A stretch of 64,000 nt of DNA from Schistosoma mansoni. Lineage: Eukaryota > Platyhelminthes > Trematoda > Strigeidida > Schistosomatidae. This document shows positions 1 through 14,500 of the stretch, one piece after another. Location: contig NW_017386017.1 in assembly GCF_000237925.1 (NCBI RefSeq), positions 558,001 through 622,000 on the forward strand, given 5' to 3'. The notes below the pieces were generated by a model, which made no database searches, had not been told where the DNA came from, and saw only the letters and a list, made by a program, of their open reading frames with translations. Position 1 is the stretch's first letter. Each line of letters opens with the position of its first letter. The position numbers were made by a program, and so were the translations under genes.

Positions 1-819
1 CTGCTGCTTTGACTCAGTTTATCTTCTAGTCAGGTCTTTCTTCAAACAAAACCTAGGTTAGACCATTTTTAACTCTTAAATAAATGAAATTTATACATAA
101 GAATCACAATATTTGGTAAACACATGACACTTCTTTTGTAACTTACTGTATCAATTTCCACCTAAGTAATCTTTTAGGCTTTAACAAACAATATTGTTTC
201 TAAGCAGTCTTTTTATCTAAGAGAATTCAGGTGATTGGTGACGTCTGGGTGTTGTCAAAACTATATGTAAACCTCCGTAATGCTCATCATTACATTCCTA
301 CGTGATTCCATCTGACGATCGGTCAAACAAACCATTATAATTTTCCCAGCTGTCCTATCACCTATTTACTTGCATTTGTCTATTACACACATGTAACCCT
401 GCAAATGTTTTGTACATGTGCGTCATAGTACTTGTGTCGAAATACTTGTCTACATCCCTTTCATTGTTATAAATGTTAAGTTACGTTTAGTTACACTAAG
501 CAGGCCTATTTTCCTTCTTTTGTTCTGCTCCCTTCGCTTATCATCTGTATGCACTAATGAATACATGTATCTTAGACAAAGTTCGTATTCGACCTTTGTT
601 ATCGACGTTATATCAAACTAATTTGTCGGCATTGCATACGAAGTACATACGATGTACATTTCATTAGCATCAATATTGTTTGATCATTATTAAGTCAACG
701 AAAACGGACACTAAAACCGTCTTTACTATCGGTCCTAAAGGTACTTATATAGAGTTTGTTTCGGACAAAGAAAGATGTGAAATAGTTTTGTTTAGGTATT
801 CCTCCGGACGTTTTAAACT
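1..819. other. No gene recognised
   Basis: AT-rich DNA with no convincing exon, RNA or repeat boundary. It is probably intron of the ERLEC1 gene, whose first visible exon begins at 2389 and whose N-terminal exons must lie to the left of the window. Confidence 0.4.
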
Positions 820-1210
820 TATTTAAACACATCAATATTGATACAATGGGGCACCAGATATATATGCGCCTCACAAATCTCATTTGATTTGTGTGAGGGC
901 TGTGATACTGTCCAGAAGCGCAAACTGAAGCAGGTGGTTTTCTTAGGGGGCCACACCCGGAGCCTTTGACCTAAAGGTCTGATCCACAGGGCAGTGGAGC
1001 ATCGTGAGGAGATGCAGTCCCATGGTATTCGGTGACCAGCGATTGGTTCATACGCCATTTTTTCCCTCAGGATACTGGATCTCATGTGCACGATTGGTTT
1101 GGAATCAGGGTTTTCCGATTCCCCTAGGTGGACTATCCGTGTCCACCAACCCGGTTAAATCGCCGGACATTCGCTTTTCGTTCTCTCAATTTCGTAACTA
1201 ACACCAAACA
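820..1210 (-). mobile_element. Ends-only derivative of an RTE-clade LINE
   Basis: On the minus strand a ~320-bp module (about 1200 down to 886) is joined directly to a LINE 3' tail (about 885 down to 820). The same module lies at the 5' side of the long RTE copy (about 14570-14880), and the tail matches the 3' ends at about 11100 and 22600, all sharing the signature ggcaccagatacatatgcgc. The whole ORF is missing, so this is a non-autonomous deletion derivative or a truncated copy. It lies in the presumed ERLEC1 intron upstream of exon 2389. Confidence 0.7.
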
Positions 1211-2388
1211 TACTGGTCGGAGAAACAAACTTATAATTGATAAGAAACATAAGGAACTAAGTAGAATCAAAGTAAGTAGTTCGGAATTCAAATAAATGTA
1301 AGGCGGATGCATGTAGGCGAAATCCCCAATTTTCAGTAATGTTACAAGGTCCATAGTCATATGTTTTTGGTCTCGTCGATTTCAAGCGAAGGATCTCCAA
1401 TTGCTATATTGATATAGATAAAGTCGTTAATTTTGTGGAACTTTGCTCAATAGCTTAGTGTTGAATTCAATAATCTTCGTCTGTGATTTGATTCTGATCA
1501 ATATACATCAGATTAGTGTGTGACTATGTAGCGCAACGTGCTTCTCGATTTTACTGTTTGGCTTACGTTTATTTCTTTGAAACTGAATATAACTTATTTT
1601 AGGAATCAGTCTTAAGGTTCTATATGTCCTGCTGTATTATTCATGCCTAATAATAACTTTGACAATAAATATTTAGAATTCTGATTTTACTACAGCTGAT
1701 ACGACGTTTGCTGTTCACACTGTAACAAGTTCGTGGCGTCTTACCTCGAGTTCGCTCAGTGTGGTACGTATTCATGTACTTGGCTCTAGGTACGATTTCT
1801 GTTTGGACTCAGTACCATACAGCTGTCTAAACTGAAGTAGGTGAGGATGAGTTCAAACCTGAAAGTTAGTGATTAAAAGTTGAGTGCGTCAACACTATGC
1901 ATGTACCAGGTTATACGTTGCGTATAACTGATTGTGTAAACCACTGCACCATCAATGTACTTATTACTTTCAGTTGTAATAGTCCAAATAGGACGTTAGT
2001 ATTGACGTAGGTTTTTAGAGCTGAGTATGTTGCAGTAAATTGGCGTGCGCGTACTCTTTGAAAAGATAGTGGTGCAAACAGCTTAGAGAAGAAGAAAGTA
2101 TGATGTTAATTTTAGGTAGAATTACTTATTTAATATCTTGGTAAGGCTGTGTAACTAACATTTACTTGACTTTGATACAGTTAGAGTTATTATAACAATA
2201 AAGTTAGGAAAGAGTTTGGCAACTCATAATATACATACCTGTTGTTATTGTCGTGTAATAATGTATTCTGTTCTATGTACACTTGGTGCTTCGAAATTTT
2301 AGTTGCAAAGTGATTTTTAATTATTTCGATAACTTTCAATATCCTTATCTCTTTGTGCACTAATCGTATTTTGGAATGTTATTTTTAG
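1211..2388. other. Presumed ERLEC1 intron, no feature seen
   Basis: No open frame of note and no recognised repeat. It ends in a clean acceptor (atttttag) before the 2389 exon. Confidence 0.4.
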
Positions 2389-2553
2389 CAAAAGCGCGTC
2401 CATACCAATCCAATTTCATGTCACTCAAAAAACAGTTCACCAAGTAAACCGTCGGCATTAGTTGCTATGGAAGCAGAACGGAAAAAGTTTCAATCTCGTA
2501 GCTTTACTGACCTAGCTGCTATTCTTAGCAATGCTTTTAAATCAAAGGTTAAG
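2389..2553 (+). CDS. ERLEC1: ERLEC1 exon (linker)
   Basis: 55 codons, phase 0 at both ends, acceptor tttttag and donor gtaattt. It contains ALVAMEAERKKFQSRSF, a charged linker between the two MRH domains. No paralogous domain was recognised; assignment rests on phase and order with the later exons. Confidence 0.75.
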
Positions 2554-5500
2554 GTAATTTAACAATTTCTCATTATTTTCAATAGTAAAGAAACTTAACT
2601 AACCCTAGTGTACCTGATTCATGACTTTTATTAAGCTCTGTGGAAGTATCCTATTAGTTAGTCATTGAAGAAAGCATAGACGTAAATTGACTGATTGTTA
2701 TGTAGTAACTATAGTAACACTGTTTAGAGTAGGTAAGCTCAAAATCGAGATTCGGTCATTATACTGAGTAATGGATTTCCATGAATTATATTTAGTGAGA
2801 ATAATTGAGTAGTTGGTCCATCCATTTGCCGATGGTCATCTACAGGAATTATCTGTTCTTTGAGATAGGATTTCTCGAGATTACGGAAGTAAAAATTAGT
2901 GTCGTGTCGGTAATAGTTATATTTTGCCATTAGGATGGGAGATACAATCTCGTTCTGGTTCATGGAGGGGATTTTCGCACAAACGCCTAACGAAAACTAA
3001 ATTATAATATGATTGTATTTGCTTTTCATGTCATAGATTTAATTTCAATTGGTTGTCTCTAAATTTGATTATTCAACTGTCAAAGGATTTGGTATTTTTA
3101 TCTTTAAGTTGCTTTATTGTAATGGTTAAGCGTAAATTAGCTTCCTAGCATCACTTTGATGAAGCGGTTATTTGCTTTCCAAAGTAAATGTTTGTACAGA
3201 ACTTGGTAACTTTCATTAGTTATTCGGTTAACTAGCTGCTGCAGTTAGTTCATACAGTGAAATATCCTACACCTCAGTTCAGCTTAGCTTTTGGTTTTTC
3301 CTGTGTCTTTAGTTTACAGATGTCACGTTGGAGTCAAGATCAAGTATTTGATATAATCACACCCTCTTGTACTGAACATTTATGCATAGGTGTAAAGCTA
3401 CACGTGTTTGAGATTCGGCGGATAGTGCTTGCTTTATGACTTTTTTGATATTCTTATCTTATGAATAGTTATGATGCTAGCGTACTAATGAGTGAATCTT
3501 CAACGTTTAAATATATCTTGAAGTTTTGATTATAGCCTTTCTCTCGGTAGTCTGAGCTAGATGGATGCTGAACGAAAAGTTTAAGCGTCGTTAAACGTTT
3601 AATGTTTCTTGAATTTTACTCAAATTCTTTCCCTTATTGTTTGTAAAACTTGTTTCATAGGCTATATTGTCTGAAAACATTTTGTATGCTAGGTAATCTC
3701 AGTTTAACTAAAACGTTTGGGCGTGAAGCTGTATTTCAATGATTTAACCACTCGTCCTTCAACCTTTGTGTTTCGGTGTGGTGTGATTATGAGTCACTTG
3801 GCTTATTTGCCAAACTTTAAAGTTTGTCGGGACAGAAGAATAAATGTAACAGCCTTATGGATGTTTTCTTGCTTTAGCTCTACACATAACGTGATAAACT
3901 TTATAAAAAGTGACAGGTAGATATTTATGTTACATCATTGATTTCAAGATCTTTTATCAATGCTTACTATGAAAGACTAGTTAACATAAATATATAGCAA
4001 TTCTGTGGTGAAATGTTTTAAAACCGGTGAGATACAATATAATTTAGTATGATAAAGCTAATTAATTTCTTAATACGTATTGGTAATAGAGGTCATTAAA
4101 AATCTATCATGAGAATTCCAAGAATTTATCTCAATAAGCTCTATGTTAGCATGGTAAAATAATCATTTAAGTAGCTTTTAATGATAGACCGAAACATTAT
4201 CTATGAACGATTTATTTTCTGTCGTCGTTAAAGGTAAATGATCATTTGACTTCAAATACAATATTCTTGCTTTTGTCAAGTTAGCAATCGTGACAATATG
4301 TATGAAATTCCTTAAGAGATGTTTCTCCGAACAGTTTTAACTAGCTAGTCATTATACATATTCTAAGACTCGAAAAAGATCTGAATATGAAAAAAATGCT
4401 TTATCTTAATTATCTCTGGTTAAATGTTTATTTAAAATTATTCATTTACAGTTAATTGAAGTAAGTATTTATTGCATGTGCTTTACACAATATGAACTTG
4501 TGTGTTTATATGGTCAAGTGTTCATCACTTAGTGTTTGTTTAAAATCATACTAGTATTACTAGTGTGATTCGATTTCCTAGCGTTTTCAGCTTTGGATTG
4601 CACGATTATTCTTCTGAGAACAAAAGCCACAGCTTTATGTTTTATGCACTTAACTTCTATCCTTTTTATGATATGATAAAATCTTAATCTATTCACAGCG
4701 GTGTGGGGGTCGGACATTGGTAACCTTTAAATAGTAGATATAATTCATATTTTAATCCACTAGTTTGCATATTTTTGCTGAGTTGTATTATGATTTCATT
4801 ATTACTCTATCCAGATAGTTACCAATTGTATGACATAATTCTTGCTACTAACTTTACTCCATATTTTAATGGAGATTGTGATATTTTCTTATTGCTCAAT
4901 AAATAATTTGAGTTATATTTACTTTGGAATTCTGTTAACTTTAAAGGAAACAAAAAAAAATATTGGTTTGTGTTCACTGAACCATTTGTTTCAATCATTC
5001 AAATGAGCTTATCGGAATGTTATGTTGAATGAACTGAGTTTGAATTTTATAAAACGTAGGGTTTTCTCAGTGATTCAATGACGAGTCATAGGATAAGCAA
5101 CATTTCACACTGATTCAAACCATCGAATATAAATAGTGAAGTTTTGGATCACAACGTTAACTCTTTATTTAATGTCTTTGAAATTCTTATAGATAAATAG
5201 ATAGATATAAAGACAGATATAACTTGAAACGTTTCATGAAACCTCAGTTTCGAGTTGGCACATTTCCTGGCAATACAATAAAATAGCATCCATAAAATTG
5301 GAATTTTAACGAATTGAATTAAAAGGATGTTAGTCGAGCAAGGAATAATGAATGATACACAGTGAAGTGTTTAGGGTTTCAAAGAAGTTAAATATTGGAT
5401 AAATCTAAACCATTCTAATATATTTTAGACGTGGTCACTTATGTGCCTTAATAATTTATATTATCATATGGACTCTATTTAATTAATCTGCCACTTCTCT

Positions 5501-8500
5501 CTTACATGAACTATGGGTTATTGACTTTGTATACTGGTATCGTTTATTAATGTAGTTGCTTTTAATTCCTTTCCCAGTTCTGTTGGGGTCCCATATGTTT
5601 AAATCAATCTCAAAATTCGCGTATCGATTAAAATGACTTTCACTTTATTAACGTTTAATACATTTTCATTGTATTTCCTAATTCACTGTGATTTCGCACC
5701 CAGTAATTAATGATCATTTAATGGTTGATATATAATTTGAATAAACCTGAGTATAATTTAATTCTTATGGGGTGTCATCAGGAAACTTCTATACAAGCTG
5801 GAACTTCTTGCTCCAGTTAACGTTCAAAGAAGAAGAGGATAGGAGCAGTCTCGTTTATTGTATTGAATTCGGAGTTGCAAACAGATTAGCTCACAAATAT
5901 ATCAATCCTATTTTTAACAGCATCTTATATTTTTATCGACATGTTAATACATGACGTAGGCACTACGCCCTTTGTAAATTTACTGGTTTAATAGTTTACT
6001 TTGCATCATATAGAACTTGATGTCTAACCTCAACGTTGCTCAAACGGTTCCATCACCCGTTAGCATTGCTTAAGAGAACAATTTACTATCTAATCAACAC
6101 TTTTACAATATCTTCTAACTCGAATTTAACTAATTTTTTACTACTTTCCGTCTTGACTTCCTCTTATTTTATCACTGAGTGGTATAGTGTAACTTAAACC
6201 AAAATACATTCATATGTAGGCTGTTCATTGTATGACTCAATAATTTTAAGATCTTAGCTTTTAACTGCTGTGTCGTAACTTTGCATTACTCTGAGTTTAC
6301 TTCAGTTTGAGAAATCGGGTGCTCTTTTTAATTTACATATCAGAATTATAACTCATTGCACCAACACAACACTATCCGTTTAAATACTAGTTTATATTTT
6401 GAATTCATATTCCAATTGATCACTTGGCCAATGAATTTTTGTTCTCGTTCAGATGGCAATATACATACATAAGTGTGCTACACCATAAAATTAATTCTAA
6501 TTATGACTTTAAAATATTAAATTCAAACCCCATTTGATCTAATCATATAGTTTTCGTGTGCTGCACAGCTTAACGATCATCGATCCACTTCCATGTACGA
6601 CTATTTAGGCTTACGATTTTGAAACGACCGGACTGTAGACCTGAAACAACTAATTTCAGTAGTTTTTCTTTAGCTTCACTCTTTTCCTAATAGATATATA
6701 TATGTATATTTTTACCAATTATGTACTCATTTTTCCACAAAACTGTCTGACATAGATACATATGTTTATTTGAAAAAAATCTTTCTAGATTAGTGCAAAA
6801 CATGGTAAAGATGTGGTTTTTTATCAAGTCAATCCGGCTGAAGATCCTAATGATGAAAGCACCTCTACAATCGATAATACACAAATTAATGTAAGTGACT
6901 TGTGAATTCAGTATCTTTTCTACATGAATACTGCTTTCTTTTTAAAAAAAAACTTTTCATTAATTTTCCATGGTTAAGATGGTATGATTAGTTGAGATTA
7001 TCTAAAAGGCAGACTATTGTTGATTTATATTACAGATAGTTTATCACAGATATTTTGAATGTGACTTTCATTATGAACTAACATAAGCTTGAGAATTGTT
7101 GTAATTTCAACTTACCTGTTCAATGGTATCATGCTAGTTGTGAAACCCAAAGAGTTCGGGTTCGATACTGTGTGAAAGGTTATGAGTATGCATTGTTGTT
7201 AAAGATTTGGAAAAACTGTTTGGTGCCCTTTGATTTATAATAGTTCTACAGATTATCTCAGATTTTGACGTAAATTACAATTGATCGATCACGGAGTAGT
7301 GACTAATATCGTCCTTGTTTAATGCCGATCAATTTTTATCGACCACGCTTAAATCTGTCCATTAGTGCGACTGACGTGACGTCGCATGTATTGTGTTATG
7401 ATCTTGAGTGGTCGAATATGGTCGGCAGAAAACCCTGGACAAAATCACAACTTGTATGATGAAATTCAACCAGCTCTGAAGGACTAGACAAACACGGCTC
7501 TAGTCACTACTCAATAATCAGTCAATTTTAAATACTTCAGTCCTCGAAATAAGTTGTTACCAGAATAGCTCAGTAATAATGTCTGAGACTATAAAACTGG
7601 GTGAGGCGAGTTCGAATTTCACAGTGAGTATCAGTTTCTTCAGGATTCTAGGTAAGCTGTGCTGAAGAGTCTCAAAGAGTGTGAAATATCGGTTCATGAT
7701 TTCCTACCGACTACATCTATCCCTAACCATTTACGTTAAATTTACCTATACACAATAATGCTAAATTTCTTGACTCTAATAACCATATTGTATTTCACCC
7801 AGTTGACTAACTAATTATTGCTAGTACTGAATATTATACGATTTAATGTTCATTATCATTAGACCAAAGTGTTTCTGATGCAAATCCTGAGAAGTTTTAA
7901 ATATCCATAACTTTGACTGTCCAATTTAATCATTTGTAACTAGCTTCTATTATCATATAATGATTTTGTAAGCTATAGGTTAACCTGCACTCTATTTTAC
8001 GTCCATCATCTTATCTTTTTTTCTTTACTTAGGTCAATGATGATACTAAAAATAGTCACGATAGTTCAAGTTTTTCTGATTTAAATTTCGTAAATCAAGT
8101 GGCGTCCAGCTTGAAAACACCATCATCATCATCATCAACATCATCCACAATTAACCCATCTATAATGAAATCTGTTGATGATAATCAAGTTATGGAATTT
8201 CTTCAAGGAAAACTTTGTTTAACTGGTAATTTAGGATGGTGGACATATGAAATATGCTTTAACAAGTTTGTAAGACAATATCACTTGGTAAATTTGAAAT
8301 TATCTTCATTTTATAATTCTTTTTTAACTTTCGTTTTACTTAAAAATGACCGTTAAAAAAGTTATTCTTTATTTTCATAGTTGAAATCATGAGTCAATTG
8401 AAGCTAGACCACCATCCAAAAAACCTGGAAGCACTGGATGGCCGTTTCGTTCTATTATGGGACTCCTCAGCAGTGCGCATCCACGATCCCGCACCCGCGA

Positions 8501-11500
8501 GGTCTGGCTTCAATTGACCCATGATTTCAACTATGAAAATACTAAATTCTCCACAAAACACCCTCTGATCTATTCTTTATTTATTGAAACATATAATACT
8601 TAATCACTGTAGTCAATTAAGAGTAATAGATAAAAATAATAAGTCAGTTTATGAAAGTCATAAACATTCATCGACTTCGATGATTGGGACATGTTGTATT
8701 ATGGTGTGGGTTACTTATATCCTCATAAGTATTATGTAATGGTGGTCGGGCATTGAATGTATTTCAGTAGAAGATCGATAACGAAAGAATGGGAACGAAA
8801 TGCAATCGTTATGAAAATGCATGAACAATAATAATTGGAGGCGATGGACTGATATTTACAGAAGGGACGTTCAAAATTGAGACGATTGGTAGTTTTCAAA
8901 TTAACTATTTACTATATGGTTTTCATATTTTACCGAGATATTCTGTAATTTTGTGCGTAAATACATTCGATTGTCCCATTTCATCTTCTTGTTCACTACA
9001 GTATGACTGTCTAACCATCCCCCCTACTTCGACATTCATCCACCACCTGCTTGGATTCTGTCCATAAGTTGCCACATGGTAGAAAATCGATCACAGTGGT
9101 TTAATTACAGCAGTTCACTCTAACTTCCCTTAATTCTTGACTCTAATGTGATTCACATTGTATTTTTAATCAAGACAAATGACTACTAAACAAGTCTTTT
9201 CACCATTGTCATTGATGATGATGATGATGACGATTGCAGTAAAATTTCCTTGGCATCTTTATAAAACCATTTGATGTTGTAGTTCTGTATATCAGTTACT
9301 ACCAGGATTACAACATGATCATGTTTAATTTCAAAGTTTTCGCTCATGACTGCAAAATCACAACAAAGGAAAGTCATTTCATCTAATCAGCTTCTAGCGA
9401 AACATGTTTCGCCAACACTTACAACCCAATTATAAGAGTGATTGTAGTTGATTATAATGTGATATAAAGTGATCAAGATTACTGATTAAATCGATAAGAC
9501 AATCACTCAACTTAACAATCGATCAAATTTCGACGGATTCAGTTATTACTTATTGTTTCCGCATGTTATTCTACTGTATTCTGATAATCACTGATCATTA
9601 AAAGGAAAATCTGTACATAAAATATTAATTTTTCCCTAAAAGGTGGTTGAGGAACTGGGTTGAGAATGTTGGATGTGTAGTACCGATAAGTAATTGATCC
9701 CTCTCTAACAAAGAGCAGACTATAAAAATATGGATAATTAACACACTAACTGTATAATATCCCTGTCGTGACAGAATTGGTATTTACCAATTCAACTGCT
9801 CCTGTGGAGCCAGTTATATAGGGCGTACAATTCGGCAAGTTCGTCAACGAATAACAGAACACCATCCGTCGTGGTTGACCAAAGGACAGGTAAAGGGGAT
9901 TAAGAGTTCTATTCTCGCTCACTTGGTGGACACAGGTCATCAGGTTGAACTGAATAAAGCTTTTAAGGTTATCTACCATATTCCATCAAATTTGCCACAT
10001 GGTTTACGAGCTCGTCTATTGCACATAGCTGAAGCCATCGCAATTCATATTCACAAACCGAACCTTTGTATCCAAAAGAAGTTTGTACAACCACTCTCGC
10101 TACCTTGGCCATCGGTATAGCGGAGTTTGTAGCATAATTTCGGTAAACAATTATATCATTCCTTCAATATTTTTTTTGTATTTTTGTATTTTACTTATTC
10201 TCTTCATTCGTCTCTTGATTCTTACATAACTACTATATTACTGACCATTCATCAAAATATTTTGTTAGTTCTTTCTTCTCTCTTTTTTTATATATTATGC
10301 AACGTAGCAACAGCTTGATTTTCTAATAATAACTTTGATTAGTATTATGCCTTCTCTTCCAATTAATGTTAATTTATAATCGATGTCATTATATAATTAT
10401 TACGTAACGTATCTACTCCATGAGTGTTATTTAATTATTGTAAATCATATATATATATATATATATTAGTGTAGAACCATGATGAAAAACTAATTGAAAA
10501 GAAATTTCTTCGCTCGATTCGTTCCTTTTTAATTAACAAATGTCAAAATGGGAATTTTCACTCGTTCCTTTTTAATTAACAAATGTCAAAATGGGAATTT
10601 TCACTTTACTACGTTTTTGTTTGTTTTCTATGTCACTAATATATACTGACTAAATATTCTTTTATTTTCAATTCACTGTTAAAGGATGCAAATACAAAAC
10701 AACTTCAAGAAATTCGTCTTGGCAATTGGGATTTAGACACGCATGTAAAATGGTTTGGAGAGAATAATTTAAAAAAACAAAAACCTTCCAGTAGTTCTAA
10801 TAGGTAATAGATAGCTGTACTTCTGATTTCACTTGTTATCATCAAACTTTTATTATCATTATTCAGGGTTTTGTAGGGATTATTGAGTGTTATTACGATC
10901 ACATACTGACCCAAGTTAGAAAATTGTTGAGAACTTTGGGGTTTTGGACAGTTGTTTTGGTCCTTGTTTTCAATCGTTGTTTATCTGAGGTCAGTTCGTG
11001 ATCTTATTAACATTCAACAATCTCCAAAAACTCTTAATAATGACTGTCATGTACTCACTAGTTACTAACTCCGAGATTGTGATTCAGTGGCCTAAAGGTT
11101 ATTTATTTATTTATTTAAACATATATGTATTGGTACAAAAGGGCACCAGATACATATGCGCCACATAAAATAATGAAAGTAGGAAGAGAGGGGATGAAAA
11201 GATAAGGCGGACTGAAATGTACAACCAGAAGACTCTTTCAGTTAAGAAAGTTAGAACCACTCTTTATGTAGAAAGTAAAAGAAGGTTGCAGCAGGATCGC
11301 CACTGGCTTCTATTCTGAGCCATATCTGATAACGTCTCTAGCCACTGTGTTGCACCATCTCTCGGACCCCAGCCAGGGAGTCGTGAAGGACCAACAGAAG
11401 CTAGCCCTTTGCAGCTTTCTTTCATGCCACGACACCATGTCATACACTGACCTCCTCTCCGCTTTTTCCAACCAGTCCCAGAGTCGACAAATAATGCACG

Positions 11501-14500
11501 ACGTGGAAGTCTCTGGGACGGCATTCGTAAAACATGTCCAAGCCACCGAAGTCGGTGTTTCAAGATGGTGACACCAATTGAATTATCGTCTCTGCGCCCG
11601 GACACACGATGCCGAGCCTGAGCATTACTAACATGGTGTTGCCACTGGGTGTCAGCAATCCTTCGGAGACAACGATGATCGAACACAGAGAGACGTCTAA
11701 CATCCTCAACTCGGAGAGTCCAGGTTTCACAAGCATAGAGCAAAACTGCTCTCACCAACGCGTTGTAGATCCGACCTTTCACAGCCAGACTAACATCACG
11801 AAGTCGCCAAAGATGGCCCAGATTGGCATAAGCCGCTCTGGCTTTCATTATACATGCATCAATCTCATAACTCACGCCACCACCAGCACTTATATAGCTA
11901 CCTAGATACACGAACTTCTCAATTACTTCAATCTGCTCATCATCCAGGGTGAGTACAGGATTAGAATCCTGCCAGTCTTGTAGGAGTACTTCACACTTCG
12001 AGGGTGCAAAGCACATGCCGTACCTGCGGACACTGATTGCCAACTGATTAAGTGCGGATTGCATGTCTTGGGCATTATCGCACAGTATGACAATATCATC
12101 CGCATACTCGAGGTCGAGAAGTCGTTCTCCAGGCAACATATCCACACCGCCATTACTTACATCCATCAGAGCTGTTTCCAGGATGTCGTCGATGGTAAAG
12201 TTGAAGAGGAATGGTGAGATTGGGCAACCCTGTCTAACCCCACTGCTCGAATGGAACAAGGGAGAAAGGTGGTTGTATGCCCTCACTCTGCCTGAGGTGT
12301 TCATATACAGGGCCTTTAAGATGTTAATGAACTTCTCAGGCACACCCTTCTTCAATAGACAATCCCAGAGAACAGTCCTGTCCAACGAATCGAAGGCCGC
12401 CCTGATATCAAGAAACACTACGATTGTTGGCCTGCGATAAGTATGATGGTGTTCTAACATTTGGCGGAGGGTGAAGATATGATCAATGCATCCTCGACCA
12501 GAACGAAAACCAGCCTGCTCCTCGCGAGTCAATCGTTCTCGGGTTTTAAACAACCTACGAAGAATGACAGAAGCCAATAGTTTGGACGCAATCGGAAGTA
12601 GACTTATCCCCCGATAGTTGTTACAGGAACAACATGAACCCTTTTTAAAGATAGGGACGACTATTGACTCATTCCATGATGTTGGAACACTTTGTTGCTC
12701 CCAAACCTTTGCAAACAACACCGTCAGTTCCTTAGCCAGAAAGTCACCACCATCTTTAAAAAGAGCCGGAGGTAAGTCATCTGGGCCCGGTGATTTGTAA
12801 CGTTTCAAGAGTTGGAGTTCCTTGCGGACTTCCGCCTCGTTTGATGGATCGGTCGTCACCGGCCATGGGGGGCAGGACAAACTGGTTGATGTTTCCGGAG
12901 CAGCAGGCCAGTTGAACTGCCCTTCGAAAAATTTCGCCCATCGTCCAAGACGTCGAGAGATGTTAGTGGTTGGCATCCCATCATCCTCGTAGATTGTTTC
13001 ACTCACACCAGACTTCTTGCTACCAGTGGCTCGGATGAGTTGGAAGAGCTTCCGGCAGTTACCAGATGCAGCTGCTGCTTCCATCTCATTAGCACGCTCC
13101 GACCACCAGGCTTTTCGGTCCTTACGCAAGCTTTGCCCGATTTCATTACGTAACAGCCTTCGTTTGTGGTCAAACTCACGGTCACCCGGAGTAGACCGAC
13201 GGGCTTCGATCAGTTGTAAGGAGCCAGAAGAAACCCAGTGCTTGTAAGCGGGACGTTTCGCGAAGCGGCAAGCGGCTTTACTCGCCATTTTCATGGCGTC
13301 GTGAAGATGCAACCAATGCTCATCTATACTTTTCGGTGGGATGGTAGCTAGCCTAGAGGCTAGCTCCGCTCGATACTTACTTGCAACAGATGTTGCAGCC
13401 AGTTTACTAACATCGATCCGTTGGTGGTGGTCAATCCTTCGGCCACTGAAAAGTAAGGTGAGATTGGCGCAGACCAGGGCATGATCAGACTCCAGATAGG
13501 TACTCCAAAAGGAGCGGCAGTCTTGTACACAACCACGCCAGCGGTAGCTGATCGCGATGTGATCAATCTGAGTCCAGGCTTGAGATGCAGAGGGAGGACG
13601 CCAGGTGGCACACCGGCGATGACTGTGCCGGAAGTTAGTGCTAGCCAGAAACAGGTTGTGGTCTGTGCACAGTTGCAGCAAACGGTCCCCGTTATCTGTC
13701 CTGCGACCAACAAGTCCCCATCGGCCACCTAAACGACTCTCTTCTGTGCCTAGACGCCCGACCTGAGCATTCAAGTCTCCGGCTGATACTACAATATCTG
13801 TCGAACGCGCTTTCTGGAGAAGAACTGTTAACTGGTGGTAAAACTCATCCTTGATTGCATCCGGGCTGCAATCTGTCGGGGCATAGGCGGAGATGACGAA
13901 AAGACACCGTTTCTCACGCCGATTTCTTCTCACTTTGATGGAACTTTCTAATCTAACAGCACCTAACCTATTAATAATGGGATCCAATCGATTAGTGCTG
14001 CCTCAGCTCTAGTGCTTAGTGCGACACCAACGCTAACAAGACCAGACGAAGATGCCACAGGGTCCCCGGATAAGCGCACGTGAAACAAGCTTTTCGAAGC
14101 GACAGATGGAGAGCGAATTTGTAGTACTTCACTAGAGTCTTGAATACGGGTCTCGGATAGACAGCAAACATCAACATTAAGACTTTCTAAAGACATAGCC
14201 AGCCCCATCTGTTGTCCGATCTGCATTAGTGTGCGAACGTTGAAGGAAGCCAGCTTGAACGGCGTACGTGGTTTCAGGAAGACTGCTTCAGTATTCGTAA
14301 TCGGTGGAAGCATTCACTTTCAACCAGACAGTGACTGGAGATCGTTTAGATAGGACAGAGTTTCCACCATGGGCGAGCTACTGCATAAGTTGGAAAGGAA
14401 GGATACACAATTTGGGAATAAAGGGAGTGAAAAAGCGACGTAGTAAATAATAGTAATAATAATAATAGTAATAATAATAATAATGGTAATAATAATGATG

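Noticed and set aside
8099-8356. The 85-codon frame starting at 8099 as a small gene
   Set aside because: It is the ERLEC1 exon 8033-8287 read on into the intron.
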